Shown: positions 42,393 to 51,273 of the stretch, piece after piece
How positions within the stretch are numbered: position 1 is the stretch's first letter
How the letters are laid out: each line of letters opens with the position of its first letter
Source: Achromobacter sp. UMC71
GTDB lineage: Bacteria > Pseudomonadota > Gammaproteobacteria > Burkholderiales > Burkholderiaceae_B
Direction: 5' to 3'
DNA length: 64,000 nt
Assembly (NCBI RefSeq): GCF_014170305.1
Contig: NZ_LZZT01000050.1
Span: forward strand, 1 to 64,000
Translations under genes and position numbers: made by a program
The notes under the pieces: generated by a model
Seen by the model: only the letters and a program-made list of their open reading frames with translations
Databases searched by the model: none
What the model was told of the DNA's origin: nothing

Positions 42393-43160
42393 ATGACCGG
42401 CGACTACGCCGCCTGGGTCGCAGCCCACGCGCTGCTGCTGTTTCTCGTGTTGCCCCTCGCCGCGGCCGCCCTGGCGGTGGCGCTGGCGCGCGCCTATGTC
42501 CAGGCGAGCCCGTCGGCCCGGCTGGCGGGCTTTATCGGCGCGGTGGGCCTGGCCTGCGCGGCGTTCCTGTCCCTGGCCGCCGCCATCACGCGGCCTGGCG
42601 GCGTGGTGGAGTTCGACAGCGCCTTGGCTGGCGCGCTCAGCCTGTCGATGTCCGACTCGTTGCTGTGGCTGCTGTCCTGGTTCACGACGCTGGGCGACCG
42701 CGATTTCCTGACCCTGCTCGCGGTGCTGGTCACCCTGGCGCTGTTGCTGCGCAAGCAACTGCGGCTGGCGCTGTTCTATGCGGCCGCCACCGGGGGCGGC
42801 GGGGCGCTGAACTGGCTGCTCAAGCACGGCTTCGAGCGCGTCCGCCCCGAACACGACCACGGCTTTGCCTTGGCTGTCGGCTGGAGCTTTCCCAGCGGCC
42901 ACGCATCGGCCGCCATGGCCGTGTACGGCGCCGCCTGCTACCTGGCGTGGCGCCTGGCGCCCGCGTCGTGGCGTCTGCCCGGCGTGGCCCTGGCCGCGGG
43001 GCTGGTGATGGCGATCGGCCTGAGCCGCATCCTGTTGCAGGTGCACTTCGCCAGCGACGTGGCCGCGGGGTTTGCCATCAGCTTCGCCTGGCTGGCCGTC
43101 TGCGCCGCCGTGGCCGAGCGCCTGGGCCGTTCAGCGCGGCAGGATCAGGGCATTCAGTAG
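42393..43160 (+). CDS. PAP2 family membrane phosphatase
   Basis: A 255-residue inner-membrane phosphatase with about six helices. The three PAP2 motifs are complete: KHGFERVRP (K-X6-RP), SFPSGHASA, and SRILLQVHFASD (SR-X5-H-X3-D). It should dephosphorylate a lipid phosphate such as phosphatidate or undecaprenyl diphosphate. The start at 42393 has GGGAGG upstream. It lies 79 bp after the metallophosphoesterase, and its 3' end overlaps the convergent NAD-binding gene by 30 bp. Confidence 0.88.
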   Translation: MTGDYAAWVAAHALLLFLVLPLAAAALAVALARAYVQASPSARLAGFIGAVGLACAAFLSLAAAITRPGGVVEFDSALAGALSLSMSDSLLWLLSWFTTLGDRDFLTLLAVLVTLALLLRKQLRLALFYAAATGGGGALNWLLKHGFERVRPEHDHGFALAVGWSFPSGHASAAMAVYGAACYLAWRLAPASWRLPGVALAAGLVMAIGLSRILLQVHFASDVAAGFAISFAWLAVCAAVAERLGRSARQDQGIQ

Positions 43161-43565
43161 CCGCGCCTGCGGCTCGCTGGCGCCCGCCGGCCGCAGCGGC
43201 GCGCAGGCGTAGCGCCCGCCCGCCGTCGTGATCGCCAGGTCCAGCCGGCGCGCGCGTTCGGGCGGGGGCGGTTCCAGATCCACGATCAGCTTGCCCGCCA
43301 CCTGCGCCGTCACCTCGCCGTCGCTGAAGCGCTCCAGCGTGCGGTCGATCTCGCGTTCGCGTGGCAGCGCCAGCACGATGGTGTCGGACTCGGCCAGCGC
43401 CTCGCGGGCCGAGGTCGCCAGCGTCGCGCTGCCGCGAAAGTCCTCGCAGCGGTCCGGGTCGATGTCATAGATCGTCAGGGCGATGTCGGGCTCGGCCGCC
43501 AGCAGCCGCCGCGCCGCCAGCGTGCCGGTGCGCCCCATGCCGACAATGCTGATGCGCGGGCTCAT
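43131..43565 (-). CDS. Short NAD(P)-binding protein, 6-phosphogluconate-dehydrogenase-like stub
   Basis: A 144-residue protein with only the Rossmann half of a beta-hydroxyacid dehydrogenase: ISIVGMGRTGTLAARRLL at residues 5-22 and the second-half strand KLIVDLEPPPPERARR. The chain ends shortly after the substrate-motif region and lacks the all-helical domain with the catalytic lysine (family length is about 290). It starts at 43565 with a four-base overlap to the thioesterase gene. It could be a decayed enzyme or a small NAD(P)-binding protein. No in-frame remainder is visible downstream, where the PAP2 gene lies on the other strand. Confidence 0.7.
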   Translation of the reverse strand: MSPRISIVGMGRTGTLAARRLLAAEPDIALTIYDIDPDRCEDFRGSATLATSAREALAESDTIVLALPREREIDRTLERFSDGEVTAQVAGKLIVDLEPPPPERARRLDLAITTAGGRYACAPLRPAGASEPQARLLNALILPR

Positions 43566-44008
43566 GGCTTGGGTACCGACCAGGTGCTGACGATGTGCGC
43601 CAGCGGTTCGTCCGACCCGGCGGCGGTCAGGATGACCTCGCCGGCCGACAGCCGGCCCACCTTCAGCAGCCGCGCGGCGGCATGGACCGCGCCGGCCGGG
43701 CTCTTGCGCAGGAAATTGATGGTCAGGCTGGCTGTCACGGCATGGGCCTGCCCCGTGGCGCCGACCACCGCGGCGTACATGGCCAGGTCCGCCAGTCCCA
43801 TCAGCATCGGGCCGGCGACGATGCCGCCCAGCCGCTGGTGCGTGTCGCGCGCGGGCAGGGCGGCCAGCGCGGTGCCGCGGCCGATCTGCAGCACCTCGGT
43901 GCCCAGCAGCAGCGAAAAGGGATGTTGTTCGGCCAGCAGCAGGCGAAAGTCGGCCAGGCTGATCAGCGGCGCCTCGGAATCGGCGCAGGGCAGGGTAGTG
44001 GCGGTCAT
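43562..44008 (-). CDS. Hotdog-fold thioesterase, PaaI family
   Basis: A 148-residue acyl-CoA thioesterase-like protein. The start at 44008 (MTATTLPCADSEA) overlaps the TetR stop as ATGA, which decides it over upstream ATGs. The hotdog helix HQRLGGIVAGPMLMGLADLAMYAAVV is near residues 50-75, followed by SLTINFLRKSPAG. PaaI-type members cleave aromatic or short acyl-CoA esters. It is the middle gene of a coupled operon: TetR, thioesterase, NAD-binding stub. Confidence 0.85.
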   Translation of the reverse strand: MTATTLPCADSEAPLISLADFRLLLAEQHPFSLLLGTEVLQIGRGTALAALPARDTHQRLGGIVAGPMLMGLADLAMYAAVVGATGQAHAVTASLTINFLRKSPAGAVHAAARLLKVGRLSAGEVILTAAGSDEPLAHIVSTWSVPKP

Positions 44009-44619
44009 CGTTGTTCCAGCGCGTTGCAGTAGTGATCCAGCAGGACATCGGCCCGCTGGCCCAGGGATTTCAGGCGATGGGTATGCAGCAGCAGCAGCAG
44101 GCCGATCAGATAGGTAAAGACATTCATCTGCTCGGTTTGCACCGTTTCCTGGCTCCAGGCCTTGGTGCGTGCCAGCGCGTGGCCCAGCAGGTCGACGCAT
44201 TGCCGCAGTCTCAGGTTCAACTGCTCGTCCATTTCCCGGCCCAGGCCGCGCGGCCCCAGGCCCTGGAAGAGGTACAGGCCGAGCGAAAAGTCGGTGCGGC
44301 GTTCGGCGTAGTAGCCGAAGAAGGCCTGGATCGCCCGGCGGGCGGCCGCGGCCGCCTCGCCGCCGGTGGTGGCCGCCACCAGATGCGCATGCAGGCGCTG
44401 CAGCGATTCGTCGAGCAGGGCGCCATACAGGATCTCCTTGCCCGCGAACCAGGGATAGATCGCGCCCGTGGTGCAGCCGGCTTCCTTGGCGATGGCGCGC
44501 AGCGTGGTCTTTTCCAGGCCGTCACGCTCGAACACGCGCTGCGCGGCGTCCAGGATCATCTGGCGGCGCAGGGCGCTCAGGCGTTCATTGCGGTCGGCGC
44601 GCGGGGTGGGGATGGGCAT
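44005..44619 (-). CDS. TetR family transcriptional regulator
   Basis: A 204-residue regulator. The helix-turn-helix covers residues 18-65 (RQMILDAAQRVFERDGLEKTT, then RAIAKEAGCTTGAIYPWFAGKE). It leads the operon with the thioesterase and NAD-binding stub, so it is probably autoregulated. A dyad at 44653-44678 lies just upstream. Regulation of acyl-CoA-linked metabolism is a reasonable guess from the context. Confidence 0.88.
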   Translation of the reverse strand: MPIPTPRADRNERLSALRRQMILDAAQRVFERDGLEKTTLRAIAKEAGCTTGAIYPWFAGKEILYGALLDESLQRLHAHLVAATTGGEAAAAARRAIQAFFGYYAERRTDFSLGLYLFQGLGPRGLGREMDEQLNLRLRQCVDLLGHALARTKAWSQETVQTEQMNVFTYLIGLLLLLHTHRLKSLGQRADVLLDHYCNALEQR

Positions 44620-44652
44620 GTCGTTCTGGGCGGCGGGGCAACGCCGGATATC

Positions 44653-44678
44653 TCATCGTTCGGAAATAATATCGATGA
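44653..44678. promoter_or_regulatory. Dyad TCATCG-N14-CGATGA before the TetR operon
   Basis: A perfect-arm inverted repeat in AT-rich DNA 34 bp upstream of the TetR start. The AT-rich stretch continues to 44703 and probably contains the promoter. It is a candidate autoregulatory operator. Confidence 0.45.
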
Positions 44679-45072
44679 TTTATTTATATAACAACGTTAT
44701 TAAACCTGACGCGAGGGATGGGACGTGCCGTCACCGGAGCCTCGCCCGGGAATGCGTGAAACGACCCATCCGGGCATGGAAAGGCGGCTGAAAGAAACCA
44801 CCGGGGGGAGTCCAAATTATTGGGGCCAGGGCTGAAAGTCGCATGGATACGGGGTCGTTTGAAAATTGCCGGGTTAGCCCTAACGCCATAGAGGCGATGT
44901 TGCAATATCCCAACAGGGCTGTCGCAAACCTGCACTTTTCTGACGCCGACCATAGCCAGCCCCCCTGATTTTTGATGCAATAGCGTCAACTTCCCTTCGC
45001 GGAGTTAGGGGGGCGGCAGGCTGGTTTGCTGGATTGCTGCTCTTGTCACTCAAATCAACGGAGATTTCTTAA
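44679..45072. promoter_or_regulatory. Porin upstream region
   Basis: About 390 bp with no convincing gene. The last part carries the porin ribosome site GGAG at 45060-45063, 9 bp before the ATG. The region must hold the porin promoter, but no clear -35/-10 pair stands out by eye. Short translations here lack coding character. Confidence 0.5.
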
Positions 45073-46185
45073 ATGAAAAAGACTCTGCTCGCTGCCGCCC
45101 TGCTCGCCGGTTTCGCCGGTGTCGCCCAGGCAGAAACGTCTGTCACCCTGTACGGCATCATCGACACGGGCCTCGGCTACAACAAGATCAGCGGTGGTAC
45201 CGACGCTCAGAACGGTAGCAAGTTCGGCATGATCAACGGCGTCCAGAACGGTTCGCGCTGGGGTCTGCGTGGTTCGGAAGATCTGGGTGACGGCCTGCGC
45301 GCTGTCTTCCAACTGGAATCGGGCTTTGATTCGGGTAACGGCACGTCGGCCCAAGGTGGCCGTCTGTTCGGTCGTCAAGCCACCGTCGGTCTGGCCAGCG
45401 ACAGCTGGGGTCAACTGGACTTCGGTCGCCAAACCAACATCGCGTCGAAGTACTTCGGCTCGATCGACCCGTTCGGCGCTGGTTTCGGCCAAGCTAACAT
45501 CGGTATGGGCCTGAGCGCCACGAACACCGTTCGCTACGACAACATGGTCATGTACCAGACCCCGTCGTTCAGCGGCTTCCAGTTCGGCGTCGGCTACTCG
45601 TTCAACGCCAACGACGTCAACGCTGCTCAAACCGGCTTCAAGACCGCCGACAACACCCGCGCCATCACGACCGGCCTGCGTTACGTCAACGGCCCCCTGA
45701 ACGTCGCCCTGACGTTCGACCAACTGAACGCTTCGAACAAGCTGACCCAAGGTCAAGTTGACGCCACCCCGCGTCAATACACCGTCGGCGGTTCGTACGA
45801 CTTCGAAGTTGTGAAGCTGGCTCTGGCCTACGCTCGCACGACCGACGGCTGGTTCGGTAGCCAAGACGTCAAGACCTCGGCCGGCACCGTCGGCTTCGGC
45901 TCGAACGCCTTCGCTGATGGCTTCAAGTCGAACTCGTACCTGGTTGGTCTGTCGGCCCCGATCGGCGGCGCTTCGAGCCTGTTCGGTTCGTGGCAGCGCG
46001 TTTCGGCCAGCAACGACAAGCTGACCGGCGACGACGCTACGATGAACGTGTTCAACCTGGGCTACACCTACGACCTGTCCAAGCGTACCAACCTGTACGC
46101 CTACGGTTCGTACGCCAAGAACTACGCCTTCATCGACGGTCTGAAGTCGACCGCCGTCGGCGTGGGCCTGCGTCACCGCTTCTAA
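45073..46185 (+). CDS. Gram-negative trimeric porin
   Basis: A 370-residue outer-membrane beta-barrel. Signal peptide MKKTLLAAALLAGFAGVAQA is cleaved before ETSVTLYG. The betaproteobacterial porin pattern is clear: SVTLYGIIDTGLGY at the start, SRWGLRGSEDLGDGLRAVFQLESGF near 55-79, RQATVGLAS, and the terminal GVGLRHRF with the C-terminal phenylalanine needed for BamA insertion. Codon use differs from its neighbours (CAA for Gln, CGT and GCT frequent), the mark of very high expression. A double hairpin terminator follows. Confidence 0.95.
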   Translation: MKKTLLAAALLAGFAGVAQAETSVTLYGIIDTGLGYNKISGGTDAQNGSKFGMINGVQNGSRWGLRGSEDLGDGLRAVFQLESGFDSGNGTSAQGGRLFGRQATVGLASDSWGQLDFGRQTNIASKYFGSIDPFGAGFGQANIGMGLSATNTVRYDNMVMYQTPSFSGFQFGVGYSFNANDVNAAQTGFKTADNTRAITTGLRYVNGPLNVALTFDQLNASNKLTQGQVDATPRQYTVGGSYDFEVVKLALAYARTTDGWFGSQDVKTSAGTVGFGSNAFADGFKSNSYLVGLSAPIGGASSLFGSWQRVSASNDKLTGDDATMNVFNLGYTYDLSKRTNLYAYGSYAKNYAFIDGLKSTAVGVGLRHRF

Positions 46186-46225
46186 TCGAAAGCAGGGCGC
46201 AAGTCCTGCCTAGATTTACAGCACA

Positions 46226-46279
46226 TGAGCGGGCTTCGGCCCGCTCATATAAAGCCACCCTGCGGGGTGGCTTTTTTTT
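46226..46279 (+). terminator. Double hairpin terminator of the porin gene
   Basis: The first hairpin is TGAGCGGGC at 46226-46234 and GCCCGCTCA at 46239-46247, with a TTCG tetraloop. The second is a 10-bp stem at 46251-46260 and 46265-46274, with loop TGCG, running into eight T residues (46272-46279). It is a strong intrinsic terminator that should insulate the nuo operon. Confidence 0.93.
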
Positions 46280-46499
46280 GTTTGTCATGAGTATTTGGCG
46301 ACCACTGTGCGGGCGTTTTTCCGCCGGTCGGCGATATGTGCGCAATGCATGCGTTAAGCTTGTTTTCTTCCGCCGAAAACTGCCATTGTTCCATCAGAGG
46401 AATGCAGTCTTTCACCCGCTGTTCACGCTACAGAGTTCAGCCAGAAGTAACCGCGCGAATGCTACAATCCTAAGGTTTGCGCATTTGACGGACGCCTGA
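46280..46499 (+). promoter_or_regulatory. nuo operon promoter region
   Basis: No gene is seen between the porin terminator and nuoA. TACAAT at 46463-46468 is a good -10 element about 30 bp before the nuoA start; no strong -35 at 17-bp spacing is evident. No tRNA or secG gene is present here. Confidence 0.5.
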
Positions 46500-46859
46500 A
46501 TGAACCTGCAACAGTATTTTCCCGTCCTGCTGTTTATCGTAGTGGCCACCCTTATCGGGTTCGCGCTTCTGACGGCCGGCTCCCTCCTTGGCCCGCGGCG
46601 TCCTTACGCCGAGAAGCTATCCCCCTATGAGTGCGGCTTCGAAGCCTTCGAAGACGCTCGCATGAAGTTTGACGTGCGCTACTACCTGGTGGCGATCCTG
46701 TTCATTCTTTTCGACCTGGAAATCGCGTTCCTGTTCCCCTGGGCCATTGCCCAAGGCACGGTCGGGCTCGTCGGCTTCTGGACGGTCATGGTTTTCCTCG
46801 CCGTGTTGACCGTCGGCTTCATCTACGAATGGAAAAAGGGCGCGCTGGACTGGGAATAA
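46500..46859 (+). CDS. nuoA: NADH-quinone oxidoreductase subunit A
   Basis: A 119-residue inner-membrane subunit of complex I with three helices (residues about 8-30, 60-85, 90-110). The loop [24 protein letters not shown] with the conserved cysteine and acidic residues, near 43-64, lies at the quinone-site junction. It is the first gene of the 14-gene operon. Confidence 0.97.
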   Translation: MNLQQYFPVLLFIVVATLIGFALLTAGSLLGPRRPYAEKLSPYECGFEAFEDARMKFDVRYYLVAILFILFDLEIAFLFPWAIAQGTVGLVGFWTVMVFLAVLTVGFIYEWKKGALDWE

Positions 46860-46910
46860 CCCGCCGACGGGTTGTTCACTGCACTTCACTGCACGCTATC
46901 AGAGACGAAT

Positions 46911-47387
46911 ATGGCTATAGACGGCATTCTCAAGCAAGGGTTCATCACTACCAGCGCCGACAAGTTCCTTAACTGGGCGAAGACCGGCTCCATGTGGCCC
47001 ATGACCTTCGGCCTGGCCTGTTGCGCGGTCGAGATGATGCACGCGGGCGCGGCCCGCTACGACCTGGACCAGTTCGGCATCATCTTCCGCCCCAGCCCGC
47101 GCCAGTCCGATCTGATGATCGTCGCTGGCACGCTGTGCAACAAGATGGCGCCGGCGCTGCGCAAGGTCTACGACCAGATGCCCGAGCCGCGTTGGGTGGT
47201 GTCCATGGGCTCCTGTGCCAATGGCGGTGGTTACTACCACTACTCGTATTCCGTGGTGCGCGGCTGCGATCGCATCGTACCGGTAGACGTCTACGTGCCG
47301 GGCTGCCCGCCCACGGCCGAGGCGCTGGTCTACGGCTTGCTGCAGATGCAGAACAAGATCCGCCTGACCAACACGATTGCGCGCTGA
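46911..47387 (+). CDS. nuoB: NADH-quinone oxidoreductase subunit B
   Basis: A 158-residue peripheral subunit that carries the terminal [4Fe-4S] cluster N2 and passes electrons to quinone. Ligands are visible as Cys37-Cys38 (LACCAVEMM), Cys102 ([11 protein letters not shown]) and Cys132 ([10 protein letters not shown]). The start at 46911 ([10 protein letters not shown]) leaves 51 bp after nuoA. Length is normal for betaproteobacteria. Confidence 0.97.
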   Translation: MAIDGILKQGFITTSADKFLNWAKTGSMWPMTFGLACCAVEMMHAGAARYDLDQFGIIFRPSPRQSDLMIVAGTLCNKMAPALRKVYDQMPEPRWVVSMGSCANGGGYYHYSYSVVRGCDRIVPVDVYVPGCPPTAEALVYGLLQMQNKIRLTNTIAR

Positions 47388-47466
47388 TTCGTCATGCCGC
47401 CGCGGTCGCTGCAAAGCTTCCGCAGGCCCTTCCGAAACAGCGTATCGGTTCACCTAAGCGTACAAG

Positions 47467-48093
47467 ATGATGACCAGGCTCGAAACCCTGAAAAACAATT
47501 TGCAGACCACCCTCGGCGCGGATATCGCGCTGACCGAGGCGTTGGGCGAGCTGACGCTCGAAGTGCCCGCGGAGCAGTGGTTCTCCGTCTGCAACAAGCT
47601 GCGCACCGAAGCCGGTCTGCGCTTTGAAACCTGTATCGACCTCTGTGGCGTCGACTACCTGACCTGGGGCAACGGCACGCGCGAGCTGCCCGAGGAAGCC
47701 AACGCCAAGATTCACCGCGCCCGCTTCGCGGTCGTCGTGCACCTCTTGTCCATCGAGAACAACTGGCGCCTGCGCGTGCGCACCTGGGCCGCCGACGATG
47801 AATTCCCCATCGTCGCGTCGCTGATGGAATGCTGGCCCGCGGTCGGTTGGTTCGAACGCGAAGCGTTCGACCTGTACGGCATCGTATTCGAAGGCCATCC
47901 CGACCTGCGCCGCATCCTGACCGACTACGGCTTCATCGGCCACCCGTTCCGCAAGGACTTCCCGCTTTCCGGCACCGTCGAAATGCGTTACGACCCGGAA
48001 CAGCGGCGCGTCATTTACCAGCCCGTCACGATCGATCCGCGCGAGATCACGCCGCGCGTGGTCCGCGAAGACACCTACGGCTTGGGGCGTTAA
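47467..48093 (+). CDS. nuoC: NADH-quinone oxidoreductase subunit C
   Basis: A 208-residue peripheral subunit without cofactor that stabilises the connecting module with NuoB and NuoD. The 30-kDa signature ERETFDLYG-like segment reads [20 protein letters not shown] near 135-155, followed by [10 protein letters not shown]. The gene is separate from nuoD, unlike the fused nuoCD of E. coli. Two adjacent ATG codons (47467, 47470) can start it. Confidence 0.97.
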   Translation: MMTRLETLKNNLQTTLGADIALTEALGELTLEVPAEQWFSVCNKLRTEAGLRFETCIDLCGVDYLTWGNGTRELPEEANAKIHRARFAVVVHLLSIENNWRLRVRTWAADDEFPIVASLMECWPAVGWFEREAFDLYGIVFEGHPDLRRILTDYGFIGHPFRKDFPLSGTVEMRYDPEQRRVIYQPVTIDPREITPRVVREDTYGLGR

Positions 48094-48096
48094 ATC

Positions 48097-49353
48097 ATGG
48101 CAGAAATCAAGAACTACACGCTTAACTTCGGCCCGCAGCACCCGGCTGCGCACGGTGTGCTGCGCCTGGTGCTCGAGCTCGATGGCGAAGTCATCCAGCG
48201 CGCCGACCCGCACATCGGCCTGTTGCACCGCGCCACCGAAAAGCTGGCCGAGCACAAGACCTACATCCAGGCGCTGCCCTACATGGACCGCCTGGACTAC
48301 GTGTCCATGATGTGCAACGAGCACGCCTATGTCATGGCCATCGAAAAGCTGCTGGGTGTCGAAGCCCCGCTGCGCGCGCAGTACATCCGCGTGATGTTCG
48401 ACGAGATCACCCGTCTCCTGAACCACCTGATGTCGCTGGGCTCGCACGCGCTGGACGTGGGTGCCATGGCGGTGTTCCTGTATGCCTTCCGCGAGCGCGA
48501 AGACCTGATGGACTGCTACGAAGCGGTCTCGGGCGCGCGCATGCACGCGGCCTACTACCGTCCGGGCGGCGTTTACCGCGACCTGCCCGACACGATGCCG
48601 CAATACGGCGATACCAGCAAATACCGCGGCGAAAAGGAAATGCGCGTCATGAACGACGCGCGTTCGGGTTCGCTGCTGGACTTCATCGAAGACTTCACCA
48701 ACCGCTTCCCGGCTTGCGTCGACGAGTACGAAACCCTGCTCACCGACAATCGTATCTGGAAGCAGCGTCTGGTGGGCATCGGCGTGGTCGACCCCGAACG
48801 CGCCAAGGCGCTGGGCTTCACCGGCCCGATGCTGCGTGGTTCGGGCGTGGCCTGGGACCTGCGCAAGATGCAGCCCTACGAAGTCTACGACCTGCTCGAT
48901 TTCGACATCCCCGTGGGTGTCAACGGCGACTGCTACGACCGCTACCTGGTCCGTATCGCCGAAATGCGTGAAAGCAACCGCATCATCCGCCAGTGCGTGG
49001 AATGGCTGCGCAACAACCCGGGTCCGGTCATGATCGAGAATCACAAGATCGCCCCGCCCAAGCGCACCGCCATGAAGACCAACATGGAAGAGCTGATTCA
49101 CCACTTCAAGCTCTTCACCGAAGGTTTCCACGTTCCTCCCGGTGAAGCGTTCGCTTCGGTGGAACACCCGAAGGGCGAGTTCGGCATCTATCTGGTGTCG
49201 GACGGCGCCAACAAGCCTTACCGCCTGAAGATTCGGGCCCCCGGCTTTGTCCACCTGCAGTCGCTGGATGAAATGTCGCGCGGTCACATGATCGCCGACG
49301 CCGTCACCATCATTGGTACGCAGGACATCGTTTTCGGCGAGATCGATCGCTGA
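48097..49353 (+). CDS. nuoD: NADH-quinone oxidoreductase subunit D
   Basis: A 418-residue 49-kDa-type subunit that forms most of the quinone pocket with Nuo[24 protein letters not shown] is at residues 9-31, [12 protein letters not shown] near 45-56, and the C-terminus ends with [10 protein letters not shown], the usual family end. It begins 3 bp after the nuoC stop. Confidence 0.97.
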   Translation: MAEIKNYTLNFGPQHPAAHGVLRLVLELDGEVIQRADPHIGLLHRATEKLAEHKTYIQALPYMDRLDYVSMMCNEHAYVMAIEKLLGVEAPLRAQYIRVMFDEITRLLNHLMSLGSHALDVGAMAVFLYAFREREDLMDCYEAVSGARMHAAYYRPGGVYRDLPDTMPQYGDTSKYRGEKEMRVMNDARSGSLLDFIEDFTNRFPACVDEYETLLTDNRIWKQRLVGIGVVDPERAKALGFTGPMLRGSGVAWDLRKMQPYEVYDLLDFDIPVGVNGDCYDRYLVRIAEMRESNRIIRQCVEWLRNNPGPVMIENHKIAPPKRTAMKTNMEELIHHFKLFTEGFHVPPGEAFASVEHPKGEFGIYLVSDGANKPYRLKIRAPGFVHLQSLDEMSRGHMIADAVTIIGTQDIVFGEIDR

Positions 49354-49399
49354 TCCGCCAGACAGTCACGAGCACGCCCGCATAACCCGGATTCAAACT

Positions 49400-49894
49400 A
49401 TGCTGCTTTCCGAACAGGCCTACCAGAAAATCGACCGAGAACTTGCGAAGTTCCCGGGCGACCAGCGGCAGTCCGCCATCATGGCCTCTCTTGCGATCGC
49501 GCAAGAAGAGAAGGGCTGGTTGGCTACCGACATTATTGAAGATGTGGCCAACTACATCGGCGTCCCGCCCATCGCGGTCCAGGAAGTCGCCACCTTCTAC
49601 AACATGTTCGACGTCAAGCCCGTCGGCAAGAACAAGATCGCCGTCTGCACGAACTTGCCCTGTGCCTTGCGCGACGGCGAGCGCGCTGGCGACTACCTCA
49701 AGCGCAAGCTGGGCGTGGACTATCGCGAAACCACCGCTGACGGCCAGTTCACCCTGGTCGAAGGCGAATGCATGGGCGCTTGCGGCGATTCCCCCGTGCT
49801 GATCGTGAACAACAAGCATATGTGCGTGCGCATGACCGAAGAGAAGCTGGACGCGCTGGTCGCGACCCTCAAGGCGCAAGGAGAGTCGGCATGA
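49400..49894 (+). CDS. nuoE: NADH-quinone oxidoreductase subunit E
   Basis: A 164-residue peripheral subunit with the [2Fe-2S] cluster N1a. Ligands are Cys83, Cys88, Cys124 and Cys128 (CTNLPC and ECMGAC). The start at 49400 ([15 protein letters not shown]) is chosen over an upstream in-frame ATG at 49313 that lies in nuoD. It overlaps nuoF by four bases. Confidence 0.97.
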   Translation: MLLSEQAYQKIDRELAKFPGDQRQSAIMASLAIAQEEKGWLATDIIEDVANYIGVPPIAVQEVATFYNMFDVKPVGKNKIAVCTNLPCALRDGERAGDYLKRKLGVDYRETTADGQFTLVEGECMGACGDSPVLIVNNKHMCVRMTEEKLDALVATLKAQGESA

Positions 49895-51258
49895 ACGCGC
49901 CCGACATCTACAAGCAGTTCGCGCAAGGGCTGGAGCCCAACCCGCTGAACGACCTGGCCAATTCGATGTGCCTGCACGGCCGGCATATCAAGCCCCAGAT
50001 CATGGCCGACGTCGACGGCGCCAACTGGCGCCTGGCCGACTACGTCAAGCGTGGCGGCTACGAAGCCCTGAAAAAGATCCTCACCACTGGCATGAAGCCG
50101 GAAGACGTGATCGCCGAAGTCAAGGCCTCGGGTCTGCGCGGCCGTGGCGGCGCGGGCTTCCCGACCGGCCTGAAGTGGAGCTTCATGCCGCGCGCCTTCC
50201 CGGGCCAGAAATACCTCGTCTGCAACTCCGACGAAGGTGAACCGGGCACGTTCAAGGATCGCGACATCCTGCGCTTTAACCCGCACATCGTGATCGAAGG
50301 CATGGCCATTGCCGCCTACGCCATGGGCATCAGCGTCGGCTACAACTACATCCACGGTGAAATCTTCGAAGTCTACGAGCGCTTCGAAGAAGCCCTCGAA
50401 GAGGCGCGCGCCGCCGGCTTCCTGGGCGACAAGATCCTGGGTTCGGAATACAGCTTCCAGCTGCACGCCTTCCACGGCTACGGCGCCTACATCTGTGGCG
50501 AAGAAACCGCGCTGCTCGAATCGCTGGAAGGCAAGAAGGGTCAACCGCGCTTCAAGCCGCCGTTCCCCGCCAGCTTCGGCCTGTACGGCAAGCCCACCAC
50601 CATCAACAACACCGAAACCTTCGCGGCGGTGCCCTGGATCATCCGCAACAGCGGCCAGGCCTACCTCGAAGTCGGCAAGCCGAACAACGGCGGCACCAAG
50701 CTGTTCTCGATCACCGGCGACGTCGAACGTCCCGGCAACTACGAGATCCCGCTGGGCACCCCGTTCTCGACGCTGCTGGAATTGGCGGGCGGCATGCGCG
50801 GCGGCAAGAAGCTCAAGGCCGTGATCCCCGGCGGTTCCAGCGCCCCGGTGCTGCCGGCCGACATCATGATGGAAACCACGATGGACTACGACGCCATCGC
50901 CAAGGCGGGTTCCATGCTGGGTTCGGGCGCCGTGATCGTCATGGACGAAACGCGCTGCATGGTGAAGTCGCTGCTGCGTCTGTCGTACTTCTATTTCGAG
51001 GAAAGCTGCGGCCAGTGCACGCCGTGCCGTGAAGGCACCGGCTGGCTCTACCGCATGGTGCACCGCATCGAAAACGGTCACGGCCGTCCGGAAGATCTGG
51101 ACATGCTGGACAACGTGGCAGGCAACATCATGGGTCGCACCATCTGCGCCCTGGGTGACGCCGCCGCGATGCCCGTCCGTGGCTTCCTCAAGCATTTTCG
51201 CGACGAATTCGCGCACCACATCGAGCATAAGTCTTGTGTGGTTCCGCAATATCTGTAG
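49891..51258 (+). CDS. nuoF: NADH-quinone oxidoreductase subunit F
   Basis: A 455-residue subunit that binds NADH and FMN and carries cluster N3. The glycine-rich nucleotide site [10 protein letters not shown] is at 84-93, [14 protein letters not shown] is near 111-124, and the N3 ligands are Cys373, Cys376, Cys379 (SCGQCTPC) and Cys419. The start at 49891 overlaps the nuoE stop as ATGA. Confidence 0.97.
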   Translation: MNAPDIYKQFAQGLEPNPLNDLANSMCLHGRHIKPQIMADVDGANWRLADYVKRGGYEALKKILTTGMKPEDVIAEVKASGLRGRGGAGFPTGLKWSFMPRAFPGQKYLVCNSDEGEPGTFKDRDILRFNPHIVIEGMAIAAYAMGISVGYNYIHGEIFEVYERFEEALEEARAAGFLGDKILGSEYSFQLHAFHGYGAYICGEETALLESLEGKKGQPRFKPPFPASFGLYGKPTTINNTETFAAVPWIIRNSGQAYLEVGKPNNGGTKLFSITGDVERPGNYEIPLGTPFSTLLELAGGMRGGKKLKAVIPGGSSAPVLPADIMMETTMDYDAIAKAGSMLGSGAVIVMDETRCMVKSLLRLSYFYFEESCGQCTPCREGTGWLYRMVHRIENGHGRPEDLDMLDNVAGNIMGRTICALGDAAAMPVRGFLKHFRDEFAHHIEHKSCVVPQYL

Positions 51259-51273
51259 GTCTCAGGAACAGCA

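Noticed and set aside
46186-46499. A tRNA or secG gene before nuoA
   Set aside because: From memory, related Bordetella genomes have such genes near nuo. No cloverleaf or secG-like frame is found here; only the porin terminator and a promoter region are seen.
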